The notes: generated by a model from the letters alone, not told the origin. 64,000 bases of DNA from Crocinitomicaceae bacterium (GCA_016709005.1 JADJEU010000010.1:30170-94169), one strand, 5' to 3'; shown: positions 8,356-18,071, numbered from the stretch's first letter. Made by a program: numbers and translations.

Positions 8356-8910
8356 CTGGACCCAAAAAAAGAGACATATAAAAACGAAGACAGTGCTTTA
8401 GTAGCTGCTGCGCAAAAAGACAGAAATGCTTTTGCAGCAATCTATGACAAATACTTTGAGCGTATTTATCTTTTTATTTTTAAACGCGTGGGAGATGAAG
8501 ATCTGGCAGGTGATATTTGTCAGGAGACGATGTTAAAGGTGATGTTTAACATTACTAAATATGAAGATCGCGGAATTCCATTTTCAGCATGGCTGTATAG
8601 AATTGCATCAAATGAAGTGAATTTGTTTTTCAGACAGAAAAAGAAAAACACAACGGTTGAAGTGCAGGAAAAGCATCTGAAAGATTTGATGGAAGAGGGG
8701 AGTTTGGGAAAACTAGAAAGTGAAGAGGATCAGGAGAAATTAATTCAGATGATGTCTAAATTAAAACCAGAACAAACTGAGATTATTGAGCTTCGTTTTT
8801 TTCTTGAATATTCTTTCAAAGAAATTGCCGACTTTTATAGTATCACGGAAGCAAATGCCAAAATGAGATTGTATCGCATTTTGGAAAAAATGAAAGAAGA
8901 TTGGAATTGA
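8356..8910 (+). CDS. ECF-like RNA polymerase sigma-70 factor with CTG start
   Basis: About 184 residues if started at CTG 8356. Region 2 is visible (AIYDKYFERIYLFIFKRVGD, DICQETMLKVMF, FSAWLYRIASNEV) and region 4 carries a helix-turn-helix (LEYSFKEIADFYSITEANAK). It would direct RNA polymerase to a small regulon. The first GTG in frame (8488) would delete essential region 2.1, and a TAA at 8341 closes the frame upstream. Between them only CTG (giving MDPKKE) or ATC codons could start translation. The small membrane-protein gene downstream, four bases away, may be a regulator. Confidence 0.88.
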   Translation: MDPKKETYKNEDSALVAAAQKDRNAFAAIYDKYFERIYLFIFKRVGDEDLAGDICQETMLKVMFNITKYEDRGIPFSAWLYRIASNEVNLFFRQKKKNTTVEVQEKHLKDLMEEGSLGKLESEEDQEKLIQMMSKLKPEQTEIIELRFFLEYSFKEIADFYSITEANAKMRLYRILEKMKEDWN

Positions 8911-8914
8911 ATCC

Positions 8915-9175
8915 ATGAGAAAATATAAAGTAAATAGAACCGCTGAGCAAAAGATTCCATCAAAGGAAACGATTGAAAAGTATAAAAACTTTTCACAGCT
9001 TTCTCATGCTTATGATCATTATACCAAAAAGCCTAAAAAACCTTTGTATAAAGACAAACGCATGTTTTTGTTTATCCTTGTGATTGCTTTACTGGCTTAC
9101 TTGCTTTCAGAGGCCGTGCAGGAAGAAAAGAAGGACAAAGACAAGGACAAAATTGAGATTCCAGCCAATCAGTAA
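8915..9175 (+). CDS. Small single-pass membrane protein next to the sigma factor
   Basis: An 86-residue protein: a charged N-terminal 48 residues, one transmembrane helix (MFLFILVIALLAYLLSEAV) and a short Lys/Asp-rich tail. It begins four bases after the sigma-factor stop, so co-expression is near certain. ECF sigma factors are often paired with a membrane anti-sigma factor, and this position suggests that role. However, I see no zinc-binding ZAS motif or FecR-like domain, so the function is a guess. Confidence 0.7.
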   Translation: MRKYKVNRTAEQKIPSKETIEKYKNFSQLSHAYDHYTKKPKKPLYKDKRMFLFILVIALLAYLLSEAVQEEKKDKDKDKIEIPANQ

Positions 9176-9245
9176 GCTCGTGTCTGCGCATTGACTTTTT
9201 TAGATTCTTTATTCCGGCAATAAATTTTTCAGAAAGGTGAACTGA

Positions 9246-9806
9246 TCAATTGGATTGTGTTTTTCTAAGTAATGCACAGATTTCTTTTTGTACACTTTTT
9301 CCTTTATCGTCATTGTAAAATTTCTGTAGGACAAGATTTATATCATCAAACGATTTTTCTTCCTTTTTTAATTGAAGATAAATTTCCTGAAGTTCTGCGG
9401 GGCGTGGACCCCAATTGAAAAGTTCCTCTCCTTTATCATTGTAAACAATCAATTTTGGAATTGACTTTCCACCATTGGTAAGATACTGATTCATGAGATC
9501 TTCATTTTCATCACGCAGTTTCCATTCAAATTGAATAAGCGGATTTAAGGCTGACATTTTATAAATGATGGGCAAGGAGTGAGCCGCATCGCCGCACCAG
9601 CCTTCGGTTAAAATTACCCAATGTTGTTTCGTTTTTATGCTGGAGATAACTTCAGTTGTTTCAGTTGAAAGAACGGCCGTTTTTAGCCAGCGCTGCATCC
9701 GTTGCAAATTAAGTTTTGTATAATTTACATAGAATTCAGAATGATTTGTTCCTGTAGTTTTATTCTCAGAAAGCAGTTTCTCAATCAATGTCAAATAGTC
9801 TTGCAT
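9246..9806 (-). CDS. Thioredoxin-like family protein, single-Cys active site
   Basis: A 186-residue cytoplasmic protein from the ATG at 9806. The mid-region (HWVILTEGWCGDAAHSLPII) matches the thioredoxin-like family in which the usual CxxC becomes CGDA, leaving one cysteine. KSIPKLIVY supplies the cis-Pro motif of the fold. Such proteins cannot run the normal dithiol cycle alone; the role is unknown. It follows the disrupted aldehyde dehydrogenase on the same strand, 71 bases away. Confidence 0.8.
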   Translation of the reverse strand: MQDYLTLIEKLLSENKTTGTNHSEFYVNYTKLNLQRMQRWLKTAVLSTETTEVISSIKTKQHWVILTEGWCGDAAHSLPIIYKMSALNPLIQFEWKLRDENEDLMNQYLTNGGKSIPKLIVYNDKGEELFNWGPRPAELQEIYLQLKKEEKSFDDINLVLQKFYNDDKGKSVQKEICALLRKTQSN

Positions 9807-9877
9807 AATATTCTTTGACGCAAAGGTCTGCAATTTCTTACAGATGCTATTTGATTTAATTGATCAAGATTGAATTG

Positions 9878-11251
9878 CTAGTTTTTTACAACTATCAATT
9901 TGTCCTGAAGCATATCTTCAATCGAATATTTTATTCCACCAACACCTAAGCCTGATTGATCGCGGCCGGCAAAAGGCATCCAATCAACTCTAAATGCAGT
10001 GTGGTCATTTATCATTACCGCTGAAGCGTTTAGTTTACTGGCAATTTCTAATGCACCAGTTTGATTTTTTGAAAAGACAGCCGCTTGAAAATGATAAACT
10101 GTATCATTTGCTTTTTGAATCGCCTCCTCCAGATTTTGATATGAATAGAGTGCTACAACAGGTCCAAAAATTTCATGGGTGGAGATCTTTGATTTTTCCG
10201 ATGGATTCAAAAGGATGGTGGGTTTGTAGCACGATTCTAAAATTTGTTCACCGCCAGTTATTAGTAGTGCACCTTCTTGAATGGCTTCATTCATTCACTG
10301 ATCAATACGCGTTAATTCTTGTTTTGAAATGAGGGGGCCAACTTCTGTTTCATCTGAAAGTTGATTTCCCACTCTCATTTTTTCTGCAGCAATTTTTAAC
10401 TCATCGCAAAATTTTTCGAGATTGGATTCGTGAACATAAATGCGTTGTGTGGAAACACAAACTTGACCTGCATGGTAAAAAGATCCTTTTGCTAGTGCAG
10501 GAATCATTGAAGTAAAATCAGCATCTGCTTCAACAATAACTGGAGCAAGTCCACCGTGTTCCAAAGCACATCGAGTTCCAGGTGAAAGTTTTGATCGCAG
10601 ATACCAGCCAATTTTTGCAGAGCCAATAAAGCTCATAAAATTGACGCGTGAATCACAAGCAAGTTTTTCTGCCAGGTGATTTTCGCAAATAAAAGATTGG
10701 CACCAGCCAGAAGGAATTCCTGCCTCTGAAAAAAGTTCAACCAATCGCAAGCACGAAAGCGGCGTGCGCAAATCTGGTTTTACAATTACCGGGCATCCCG
10801 CAGCAAATGCGGTTACAACTTGATGAACAATTAAGTTCAGAGGATGATTGAATGCACTGATTGCAACGACTAAGCCAATGGGTTCGTTTAAAGTATAGGC
10901 TGTTCTGTTTTGTGAAGCAGCATTTAAGTTCATCGGAATTTCTATTCCTGAAATCTGATCAATATAGTCTCTTGATAATTCAACGCCATTGATTGCACGC
11001 AGCACTTCAACACGCGAATCTGAAATTGGTTTTCCACCTTCACTTGCTGCAAGAATCGCAAGTTCTTCGATTTGCGTTTTCATCAATTCAATCAGCCTTG
11101 ACAAAATTTTAATACGATCTTTTTTGGGGAGGCCTTGCGGAAATTGGTTAGATAAATTTTTACCGATCTGAATTTTCTGCTCCAGTGAATTTTCGTTTTC
11201 AAGTTCTACTGAACCAACAATGGAATGATCGAAGGGAGAAAGAATATTCAT
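9878..11251 (-). pseudogene. Aldehyde dehydrogenase interrupted by an in-frame TGA
   Basis: NAD(P)-dependent aldehyde dehydrogenase family, about 457 codons in one frame. Residues up to 318 include VVAISAFNHPLN, the Rossmann region, EHGGLAPVIVEADAD and the catalytic Cys in YHAGQVCVSTQR. A TGA at 10297-10295 then interrupts, and the same frame resumes at MNEAIQEGALLITGG. In the family this position reads roughly Q-W-V/M-x-E-A, so a Trp codon TGG has become TGA. The C-terminal part with the SGLGVGGIKYSIEDM end is intact. Without readthrough the enzyme lacks its last third. The glutamate of the usual ELGG is followed by His here. Confidence 0.88.
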
Positions 11252-11257
11252 AACAGA

Positions 11258-11593
11258 CTAATAAACCATTATCTCTTTAGTCACAGAATCTACAACACCA
11301 TCTAAATTGGTGACCCAAAGCGAAACATCATAAAATCCAAACTCCTGATAGAGCATAGAATCATTTTGAGTAGTAGAATTGAACCCATTTCCAAAATTCC
11401 ATTTCCATGAAATTGCGTTTTGTGAATTATCATAAAAATAAATCCAGCAAGGTGAAACACAGCCACTGTTGGATGCATGAAAATCTGCAAAGGGGAGTGG
11501 TGCTGGTTCTTCTTTTTTACAGGAAAAAAAAGTAAGTGAAATCAAAAGTATTGCTGAGCTGATTAAGACACTATTTGATTTTATTTTTTGCAT
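11258..11593 (-). CDS. Small PKD-domain lipoprotein
   Basis: A 111-residue lipoprotein. The signal peptide ends in a lipobox (LTFFSC) with Lys-Lys-Glu-Glu after the Cys. The rest is one PKD-type Ig-like fold: SWKWNFGNG near the middle corresponds to the conserved WDFGDG motif and FGFYDVSLWVTN to the GxYxVxLxVTN strand. It is probably exposed at the outer membrane and may bind protein or sugar. It lies seven bases from the S46 peptidase stop and six from the aldehyde dehydrogenase start, within a minus-strand run. Confidence 0.8.
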   Translation of the reverse strand: MQKIKSNSVLISSAILLISLTFFSCKKEEPAPLPFADFHASNSGCVSPCWIYFYDNSQNAISWKWNFGNGFNSTTQNDSMLYQEFGFYDVSLWVTNLDGVVDSVTKEIMVY

Positions 11594-11599
11594 GAATTG

Positions 11600-13748
11600 T
11601 TATCGGATGATATTCATCTCTTCAATCAAATGACCTGCCTGACCATATTTATCAATCACCCAAAGCACGTAACGAATATCAACAACAATGTTACGGCAGC
11701 GTGATTCATCAAACATAAAATCACTCATGGTACTTTCCCAGCTGCGATCAAAATTAATTCCGATTAAATTGCCTTCAGCATCAATCACCGGACTACCAGA
11801 GTTACCACCCGTAGTATGATTGGACGCAGTGAAGCAAACCCATAATTCTCCATCCTGGGTATAATCACCAAAATCTTTTTTGTTATACAATTCAATAAAG
11901 CGATCAGTTAGTTCAAAATCCGGATTTTTTGGATCATACTTCTGCATGATACCGTCAATGGTTGTAAAGTGCAAATATTTCATGCCGTCATAAGGTTGTG
12001 ATCCGTCAATTTTTCCATATGCAATTCGCATCGTTGAATTTGCATCTGACCACATTTTTCTGTCTGGAAACATAACCATCATGCCTTCCACATAACGTTG
12101 CATCAATTCATCCTCTTTAGTCATGAACGATTTGTAATTGTTCTGAACATTGCTGTAATAGGCCATGTAAATATCGCGCGCAAATAAAATAGCCGGATCT
12201 TTTTGTAATTTCTTTGCAGACTTTGCTGTGAATTTATTCAGCATGGTTGTTAGTTCATCATATTTTAAAATAACCGATTCTTCATAAATTTCAGTTTCAG
12301 TTTTTTCCCAGGTCTCTGTTAAACCACTGGGCAATAAATCAGTATTCACATAGCCTGCGTATAGTGGTGTCAGATCATGGAAAATAGAACGATCGAGATT
12401 TTTGTTATAGTCTTTAAAGAAACTTTTTGCATTATTCAATAGGCCTTTAATGGTTTCCTCAAGTTTGCCTGAAGATTCCAATTCTTCATAACTAAAAGCT
12501 AGCTCATAAAAGTCAAATGCAAAGCTGATTGCCTCTGGTCCGTAGTAAAAATATTCAACAAACATGTTGCGCGCAAATTCATAACGACCGTTATCTGCCT
12601 GCAGTTTGTCCAGCTCATCAATCACCGTTCCGTATTTTGCTTTCCACTCAGTGCGCTCTGCTGCTTTTGCACGATACTCTTCTTCAAATGATATTTTTTT
12701 TCCAACAGCATCTAATTCTCGTAATCCGCCTAATTGACCAATCCATTTTTTCCAGCCGTTTGCAATGCTTGCCTGTTTGGCAGAATATTGGATTCGAATA
12801 GTATCATTTCCATTCATAGCAGGCTTCATCAAATCAAGTGTATGCTGACGCATGCTGATTGCGCGCAGGTGCTTCTGTTTCGATATAGAATTTGAGTTTG
12901 CTGGCGGTGTAATGTTGATCTGTATAGCCCGGGAATCCATAAACCATTGTGAAATCTCCAACTTGTTTTGGTTTAAGACTGATAGGTAATGAATGTGACG
13001 GTTTGTAGGGAACGTTATTTGCATTGTGTTTTGCAGGATTATTGTCTTTGTCTGCATAAATTCTGAATATAGAAAAATCTCCCGTATGTCTTGGCCAAAC
13101 CCAGTTGTCTGTATCACCACCAAATTTTCCAATGGCATTTGGAGGAGTTCCGACTAAACGTATATCATCATAATTTTGAGTGATCAACATGAAATATTCA
13201 TTGCCTTGATTAAAGGGTTTTATTTTAGCAGCAAAACCACTTTTACCTTTTTCTTCTGCTTCAAGTGCGGCAATATTTTTTGCAATTTGTCCTTGTATTT
13301 CTTCCGCAGAACCATTTCTGTCGATGCCTTTGAAAACAGCCTCCGTAACGTCGCGAATTTCTTTGACGATGGTAACATTCAACCAGGGGCAAGGCAATTC
13401 TTCGCTCAGATTTTTAGACCAGAATCCGTTTGCCAGATAATCGTTTTCAATGGTCGAATGTTTTTGAATAGCGTCATAACCACAGTGATGATTTGTTAAG
13501 ATTAATCCCTGATCTGAAACAATCTCAGCTGTGCAACCACCGTTGAATTGAATGACGGCGTCTTTCAGACTTGAGTTATTGGTTGAATAAATTTGTTCTT
13601 TAGTCATTTTCACACCGTAGGTCTGCATGTCAGAATAAAACATGTCAATCAGCGAAGGAATCCACATTCCCTCAACGGCACGAACAGGAAGAGAAACAAA
13701 GTAAACAGTAAGCAATACAAGCGATAATCTTTTCATAAAATCAAACAT
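11600..13748 (-). pseudogene. S46 dipeptidyl-peptidase (DPP11-like), frameshifted
   Basis: Serine exopeptidase that removes dipeptides from the N-terminus of peptides in the periplasm. The 5' frame (13748 to about 12862) carries a signal peptide, the catalytic His region LTNHHCGYDAIQ and the Asp region FGGDTDNWVWPRHTGDF. The 3' frame (about 12865 to 11600) resumes at AISMRQHTLDLM and carries the catalytic Ser in GGNSGSPV. Eighteen residues after that Ser is Arg (INFDRSWES), the position that, as I recall, separates Asp/Glu-specific DPP11 (Arg) from DPP7 (Gly). Restoring two bases at 12861-12866 gives about 716 residues, normal for S46. An ATG at 13736 is an alternative start. Confidence 0.9.
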
Positions 13749-13763
13749 AATTTCGACTACCTA

Positions 13764-13771
13764 CAAATATA
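13764..13771 (-). promoter_or_regulatory. -7 element upstream of the S46 peptidase gene
   Basis: TATATTTG on the minus strand matches TAnnTTTG exactly and lies 15 bases upstream of the first ATG. The -33 element is poor. The divergent DUF4442 gene shares this intergenic region. Confidence 0.5.
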
Positions 13772-13854
13772 CTATTGTTTTGTGAAGAGGATTAACGAAA
13801 TTTGGACTTTTGGACGAACGGCCAATTCACTGAAACAAATCAATTTAGAAATAG

Positions 13855-14361
13855 ATGAACTTCGAAAAATATATAGAGCAGGCTAAAAAATCAAAGTTTG
13901 GGTTATTTAAATTGAACCTCGGACTTGGCTTTATTATCCCCTTTAATAAACCACATCGCATTAAAATAAAAGCGATCAATGATGATCAGGTTCAAACGCA
14001 TATTCCGTATCGTCGTAAAAATTTTAATCACATCAAAGGTATTCACGCATGTGGCTTAGCAACCGCTGCAGAGTTTGCATCAGGCTTTTTATTGCTCACT
14101 AAACTGGGTAGTAAAAAGTACAGATTGATTATGGAATCAATTGAAATGAAATATCATTATCAGGCAAAATCAAATGTAACGGCCACTTTTTCAGCAAATG
14201 GAGATTGGCTTAAAAGTTCAGTTTTGGATCCGTTGACAAAAGCTGAAGCCGTTTATGTCAGATGCGAGATAAAATTAAAGGATGACCTCGGAAACCATGT
14301 GGCTACTGGTTATACCAACTGGCAGATTAAAGAATGGACAGCTGTAAAAACGAAACTTTAA
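13855..14361 (+). CDS. DUF4442 hotdog-fold protein
   Basis: A 168-residue cytoplasmic protein that resembles DUF4442, related to PaaI/YiiD-type hotdog thioesterases. The stretch FNHIKGIHACGLATAAEFAS is the hallmark: a short loop with Asn-His followed by the long hotdog helix that in thioesterases carries the active site. It may hydrolyse acyl-CoA or only bind an acyl ligand; members are uncharacterised to my knowledge. It is divergent from the S46 peptidase gene and transcribed toward an unrelated membrane protein. Confidence 0.8.
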   Translation: MNFEKYIEQAKKSKFGLFKLNLGLGFIIPFNKPHRIKIKAINDDQVQTHIPYRRKNFNHIKGIHACGLATAAEFASGFLLLTKLGSKKYRLIMESIEMKYHYQAKSNVTATFSANGDWLKSSVLDPLTKAEAVYVRCEIKLKDDLGNHVATGYTNWQIKEWTAVKTKL

Positions 14362-14422
14362 TTCCCTTACTGTTCTTTTGTCAGATAAATAAGTTTAGCA
14401 CACAACTTGCTATTTTTGGATT

Positions 14423-15142
14423 ATGGAAATATTAAAATTCATTTTTGTTCTTGGAATCAACTTTTCAATTTTCGGTTTTATCTGGGGATTGATGATGCTT
14501 GTGATTCGTATGTTTAGAGCTCCTGGACAACCCACGAATCAAGGGTTAGATTACACTTTGCGTATCGTAAAATATTTTTTGCTGGTGTCAGTCACTGCAA
14601 ATTATATTGCAAAATTTCAAGGCAGTGATTTGGATACAAATGTCGGTTTGACAAATTTAATTGTGGGTACAATAGTCATGACATTGTACCTACTGGGCAA
14701 ACTTCAAAATCGCGCGGTATTAAGTCAGCTGGGTCAGCATCCGCTATTCACAAGATTTGCTAATTCAGTTGATCCTAAAGTTGAGCGATTTTTATTGCTT
14801 GGATCGATCGCATATTTTGTGGCTTGTTTGATTTATCCGCAAATGGTTGACAATAGATTGGTGAATTGGTTTACGGATTCGATTCAAAATATTTATGATA
14901 CGCCAATTATTGGTTGGATATTTAGTGTGATTGCTTTCTTTTTCCTGATCAGTATTTTGTTGCGTGCAGCCAATGTTATTGGAAGATTGCTGAATGGTCA
15001 GTCGATTACCAGTCCGGGCGTAAAAACAAATTTTGGAAATCGTCAGAACCGATTTGACTCAACGCAATCCAATAACGATACAAATGGATTTGCAGACTAC
15101 GAAGATGTCACAGACGAAGAAGATAAGACGAAGAATTCGTAA
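14423..15142 (+). CDS. Five-helix membrane protein of unknown function
   Basis: A 239-residue inner-membrane protein with about five hydrophobic helices (roughly residues 4-27, 48-66, 75-92, 123-140 and 160-185) and a polar C-terminal tail of about 45 residues rich in Asn, Asp and Glu. No transporter or enzyme motif was recognised. The gene stands alone, 61 bases after the DUF4442 gene. Confidence 0.7.
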   Translation: MEILKFIFVLGINFSIFGFIWGLMMLVIRMFRAPGQPTNQGLDYTLRIVKYFLLVSVTANYIAKFQGSDLDTNVGLTNLIVGTIVMTLYLLGKLQNRAVLSQLGQHPLFTRFANSVDPKVERFLLLGSIAYFVACLIYPQMVDNRLVNWFTDSIQNIYDTPIIGWIFSVIAFFFLISILLRAANVIGRLLNGQSITSPGVKTNFGNRQNRFDSTQSNNDTNGFADYEDVTDEEDKTKNS

Positions 15143-15172
15143 GTTTAATAGTATCTTAAATTTATTTTGAAA

Positions 15173-15729
15173 ATGAAATTTTTAGTTCTCCTTACTTTTC
15201 TTTTTACAATACATTCTGCAAAGGCAGATGCTTGGGATCATTTGAATTTGAAGCAAGCGAAAGCGGCTCAAAAGTATCTGAAAAAGTATCCGTTCATCTA
15301 CGATTATTGTGATTGCTGCAGCGGAGAAGTGTACCTCATGAAAGTACTGTCTTCTGAAATTGTGCCTTGCTATTGGGACACTGCACAGTACAGCGTTGCC
15401 ACAAAAGTAGAGCGATTGACAATTATGGAAAATTCAGGAACGGGCTTAATAATTATCATACCGGAGAAATTAGCGAAGAAGACAAATTTGTTAGTTATAC
15501 AATTACCATGAATTATACGTTCGTCTTTGATCCACGTATGAAGTGGGCGGTACCGTTTTTCAAAATCATTCCCTATTATTTAGATCACGTTTGCAAAGGA
15601 GCAACCGCATATCCAGATCCAACAGGTTCAGGTGTAAAAATCTCAAATGAGGATTATAAAGTCTGGTATGAAAAAAATATCAGACCTAAGAAACCGATCC
15701 AACAAGATCGTAATGATCAGCAGAAGTAA
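15173..15729 (+). pseudogene. Small secreted protein, frameshifted
   Basis: The reading starts at the ATG at 15173 with a signal peptide (MKFLVLLTFLFTIHSAKA) and continues through a Cys-rich patch (YDYCDCCSGEVYLM). Near 15443 the frame breaks: the first frame ends at 15511, while a second frame carries on with LNNYHTGEISEEDKFVSYTI and FVFDPRMKWAVPFF to a stop at 15729. Adding one G to the GGG run at 15442-15444 joins them into about 185 residues. The 3' end overlaps the convergent rimO by 44 bases. No known family was recognised. Confidence 0.7.
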
Positions 15730-16993
15730 TTAATACATTTCTGAATTGACCAATTAGCTTTTTATCAGCTCCCTGAATAATCACTTCGTTATCTACTTCA
15801 GGTGAATCGTATTCTGTTCTGCCTAAAGTATAATCGCCTTCAGTTTTATCAAAAAGAACTTTGAAAGTCTTACCAATTTTTTGCTGATTCAAATCGTACG
15901 AAATTCCCGATTGTAATTCCATGATGGCATCTGCACGCTCTTGTTTTACTTTTGCAGGCACATCATCTTTTAATGCAAATGCAGTTGTGTTTTCTTCGTG
16001 TGAATACGTGAAGATTCCTAGACGTTCAAATTTAGAACGCTCTACCCAATCATACATTTCCTGAAAGTCTGCCTCTGTCTCACCCGGGAATCCAGAAATC
16101 AAGGTTGTTCTGATTCCGATGTCCGGCATTTTTTCACGAATTGATGCAACAAGTTCTTCTGTTTTTTCGCGCGTGGTTCCGCGCTTCATCGCTTTCAAAA
16201 TTTTTGACGATCCATGTTGCAACGGCATATCCAAATAATTGCAGACATTGCTTCTGTCTTTCATCACATCTAAAACATCCATTGGAAATCCAGTTGGAAA
16301 GGCATAGTGCAAACGAATCCATTCAATGCCTTTGACATCTGAAAGTTTGTCAACCAACTCGGCAAGATTTCTTTTTTTGTAAATGTCCAATCCGTAATAA
16401 GTAAGATCCTGTGCAATCAAAATCAATTCCTTTACACCTTGTTCTGCCAATGAATTTGCATTGGAGATTAACTGATCCATCGGTGTCGAAACATGTTTAC
16501 CACGCATCAAAGGAATCGCACAAAATGAACATGGACGATCACATCCTTCTGCTATTTTAAAGTAGGCGTAGTGAGATGGTGTCGTCAATAAGCGTTCACC
16601 AACTAATTCTTTTTTGTAATCTGCTTTCAGCGTTTTTAGAAGACGTGGAAGTTCGCGTGTTCCAAAATAACCATCCACATCCGGAATTTCTTTTTCAAGT
16701 TCATCGCGGTAGCGTTCACTCAAACAACCTGTAACATAAACTTTATTTACAAGACCTTGATTTTTTGCTTCAGCATAACGAATGATAGTGTCTATTGATT
16801 CTTGCTTTGCGCTTTCAATAAATCCACACGTGTTGATGATCACAATTTCTGAATCATCTTCCTGTGCTTCGTGTTCAACCGTGAACTTGTTAGCTTTCAA
16901 CTGCGCCATCATGACCTCAGAGTCAAAAATATTTTTCGAGCATCCAAGCGTCACAACATTGACTTTATTTTTTTTAAGCGTTTTTGTTTTCAA
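15686..16993 (-). CDS. rimO: Ribosomal protein uS12 methylthiotransferase RimO
   Basis: Radical-SAM enzyme that adds a methylthio group to the conserved Asp of ribosomal protein uS12. The 435 residues include the N-terminal UPF0004 domain (VVTLGCSKNIFDSEVM), the radical-SAM cluster motif CDRPCSFCAIP, LISGFPGETEADF and a C-terminal TRAM domain. The start is TTG at 16993: no ATG or GTG exists upstream before a stop or before the conserved VNVVTLGCSKN. It is the last gene of the block cinA ... ftsY-rimO. Confidence 0.95.
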   Translation of the reverse strand: MKTKTLKKNKVNVVTLGCSKNIFDSEVMMAQLKANKFTVEHEAQEDDSEIVIINTCGFIESAKQESIDTIIRYAEAKNQGLVNKVYVTGCLSERYRDELEKEIPDVDGYFGTRELPRLLKTLKADYKKELVGERLLTTPSHYAYFKIAEGCDRPCSFCAIPLMRGKHVSTPMDQLISNANSLAEQGVKELILIAQDLTYYGLDIYKKRNLAELVDKLSDVKGIEWIRLHYAFPTGFPMDVLDVMKDRSNVCNYLDMPLQHGSSKILKAMKRGTTREKTEELVASIREKMPDIGIRTTLISGFPGETEADFQEMYDWVERSKFERLGIFTYSHEENTTAFALKDDVPAKVKQERADAIMELQSGISYDLNQQKIGKTFKVLFDKTEGDYTLGRTEYDSPEVDNEVIIQGADKKLIGQFRNVLITSADHYDLVGSVS

Positions 16994-17052
16994 AATCTTG
17001 ACTTTTATTTGAAGCAGTATTTGTTTTTTTTGAACGGCATGCTAAGTTGTCT

Positions 17053-18006
17053 CTAACTAAATAATGAATCAACAAATTCTGTTTTATTAAAAACTTGCAA
17101 ATCATCAATGCCTTCTCCAACACCAATGTATTTCACCGGAATTTTCATTTGATCAGAAATACCAATCACGACTCCACCTTTAGCGGTGCCATCAAGTTTT
17201 GTTACCGCAAGGGCGTTGATCTCTGTTGCTAAAGAAAACTGTTTGGCTTGTTCATATGCGTTTTGTCCAGTAGATCCATCCAATACTAACAGAATTTCAT
17301 GCGGTGCGCCGGGAATCACTTTTGACATTACTTTTTTAATCTTGGTCAGCTCATTCATCAAATTCACTTTGTTGTGTAAACGACCAGCAGTATCAACAAT
17401 TACAACATCTGCACCTTGTGATTTACCAGATTGAACTGTATCAAACGCAACCGATGCCGGATCTGCTCCCATACCTTGTTGTACAATTGGAACACCTACG
17501 CGTTGTGACCAAATGATTAACTGATCAACTGCCGCTGCACGAAAAGTATCAGCCGCACCAAGCACTACTTTCTTTCCTGCTTTTTTAAATTGATTTGAGA
17601 GTTTTCCAATAGTTGTAGTTTTACCTACACCGTTAACGCCAACAACCATAATTACATAAGGTGTCTCTTCAATTTTTGGAATTGTAAACTCAGTGTAATC
17701 CGTTGTGTTATTTTCTGCCAGCAACCGTACAATTTCATCTTTCAGAATAGAATTGAGCTCATTGGTCGAGACATATTTATCACGGGCTACGCGTTCTTCA
17801 ATTCGTTTGATGATTTTCAGTGTGGTTTCAACTCCCACATCAGAAGTAATTAAAATTTCTTCAAGATCATCCAGAACAGCGTCATCAATAGAAGACTTGC
17901 CTACAACAGAGCGCGTGAGTTTGGAAAGAAAAGACTGTTTGGTTTTTTCCAGACCTTTGTCAAGACTTTGTTTTTTTTCTTTGGAAAAGAGATTGAAAAT
18001 ACCCAT
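17053..18006 (-). CDS. ftsY: Signal recognition particle receptor FtsY
   Basis: SRP receptor GTPase that docks ribosome-nascent-chain complexes at the membrane. The 317 residues comprise a short basic N-terminus, the helical N domain and the NG GTPase with G1 (GVNGVGKTTTIGKL), DTFRAAAVDQL, G3 (DTAGRLHNK) and G4 (TKLDGTAKGG). The long acidic A domain of enterobacterial FtsY is absent, as usual in this phylum. It is followed after about 60 bases by rimO. A terminator hairpin lies just upstream, so it may have its own promoter or be attenuated. Confidence 0.97.
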   Translation of the reverse strand: MGIFNLFSKEKKQSLDKGLEKTKQSFLSKLTRSVVGKSSIDDAVLDDLEEILITSDVGVETTLKIIKRIEERVARDKYVSTNELNSILKDEIVRLLAENNTTDYTEFTIPKIEETPYVIMVVGVNGVGKTTTIGKLSNQFKKAGKKVVLGAADTFRAAAVDQLIIWSQRVGVPIVQQGMGADPASVAFDTVQSGKSQGADVVIVDTAGRLHNKVNLMNELTKIKKVMSKVIPGAPHEILLVLDGSTGQNAYEQAKQFSLATEINALAVTKLDGTAKGGVVIGISDQMKIPVKYIGVGEGIDDLQVFNKTEFVDSLFS

Positions 18007-18015
18007 ATATGAAAA

Positions 18016-18047
18016 TTAAAAAGGCTTCTCCCGGTCTGGAAGAAGCC
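18016..18047 (-). terminator. Terminator between DUF4295 gene and ftsY
   Basis: On the minus strand GGCTTCT and AGAAGCC pair, extended by two more G-C pairs across one mismatch, and TTTTTAATTTTC follows. It ends the rpmB-rpmG-DUF4295 transcript. Because ftsY begins only about ten bases later, partial readthrough could set its level. Confidence 0.75.
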
Positions 18048-18071
18048 AATCATTAATATTTCAAATTTGGA

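Noticed and set aside
10295..10297. UGA read as tryptophan (recoding) in the aldehyde dehydrogenase
   Set aside because: TGA ends other genes here (for example the sigma factor at 8910) and TGG is used for Trp everywhere else.
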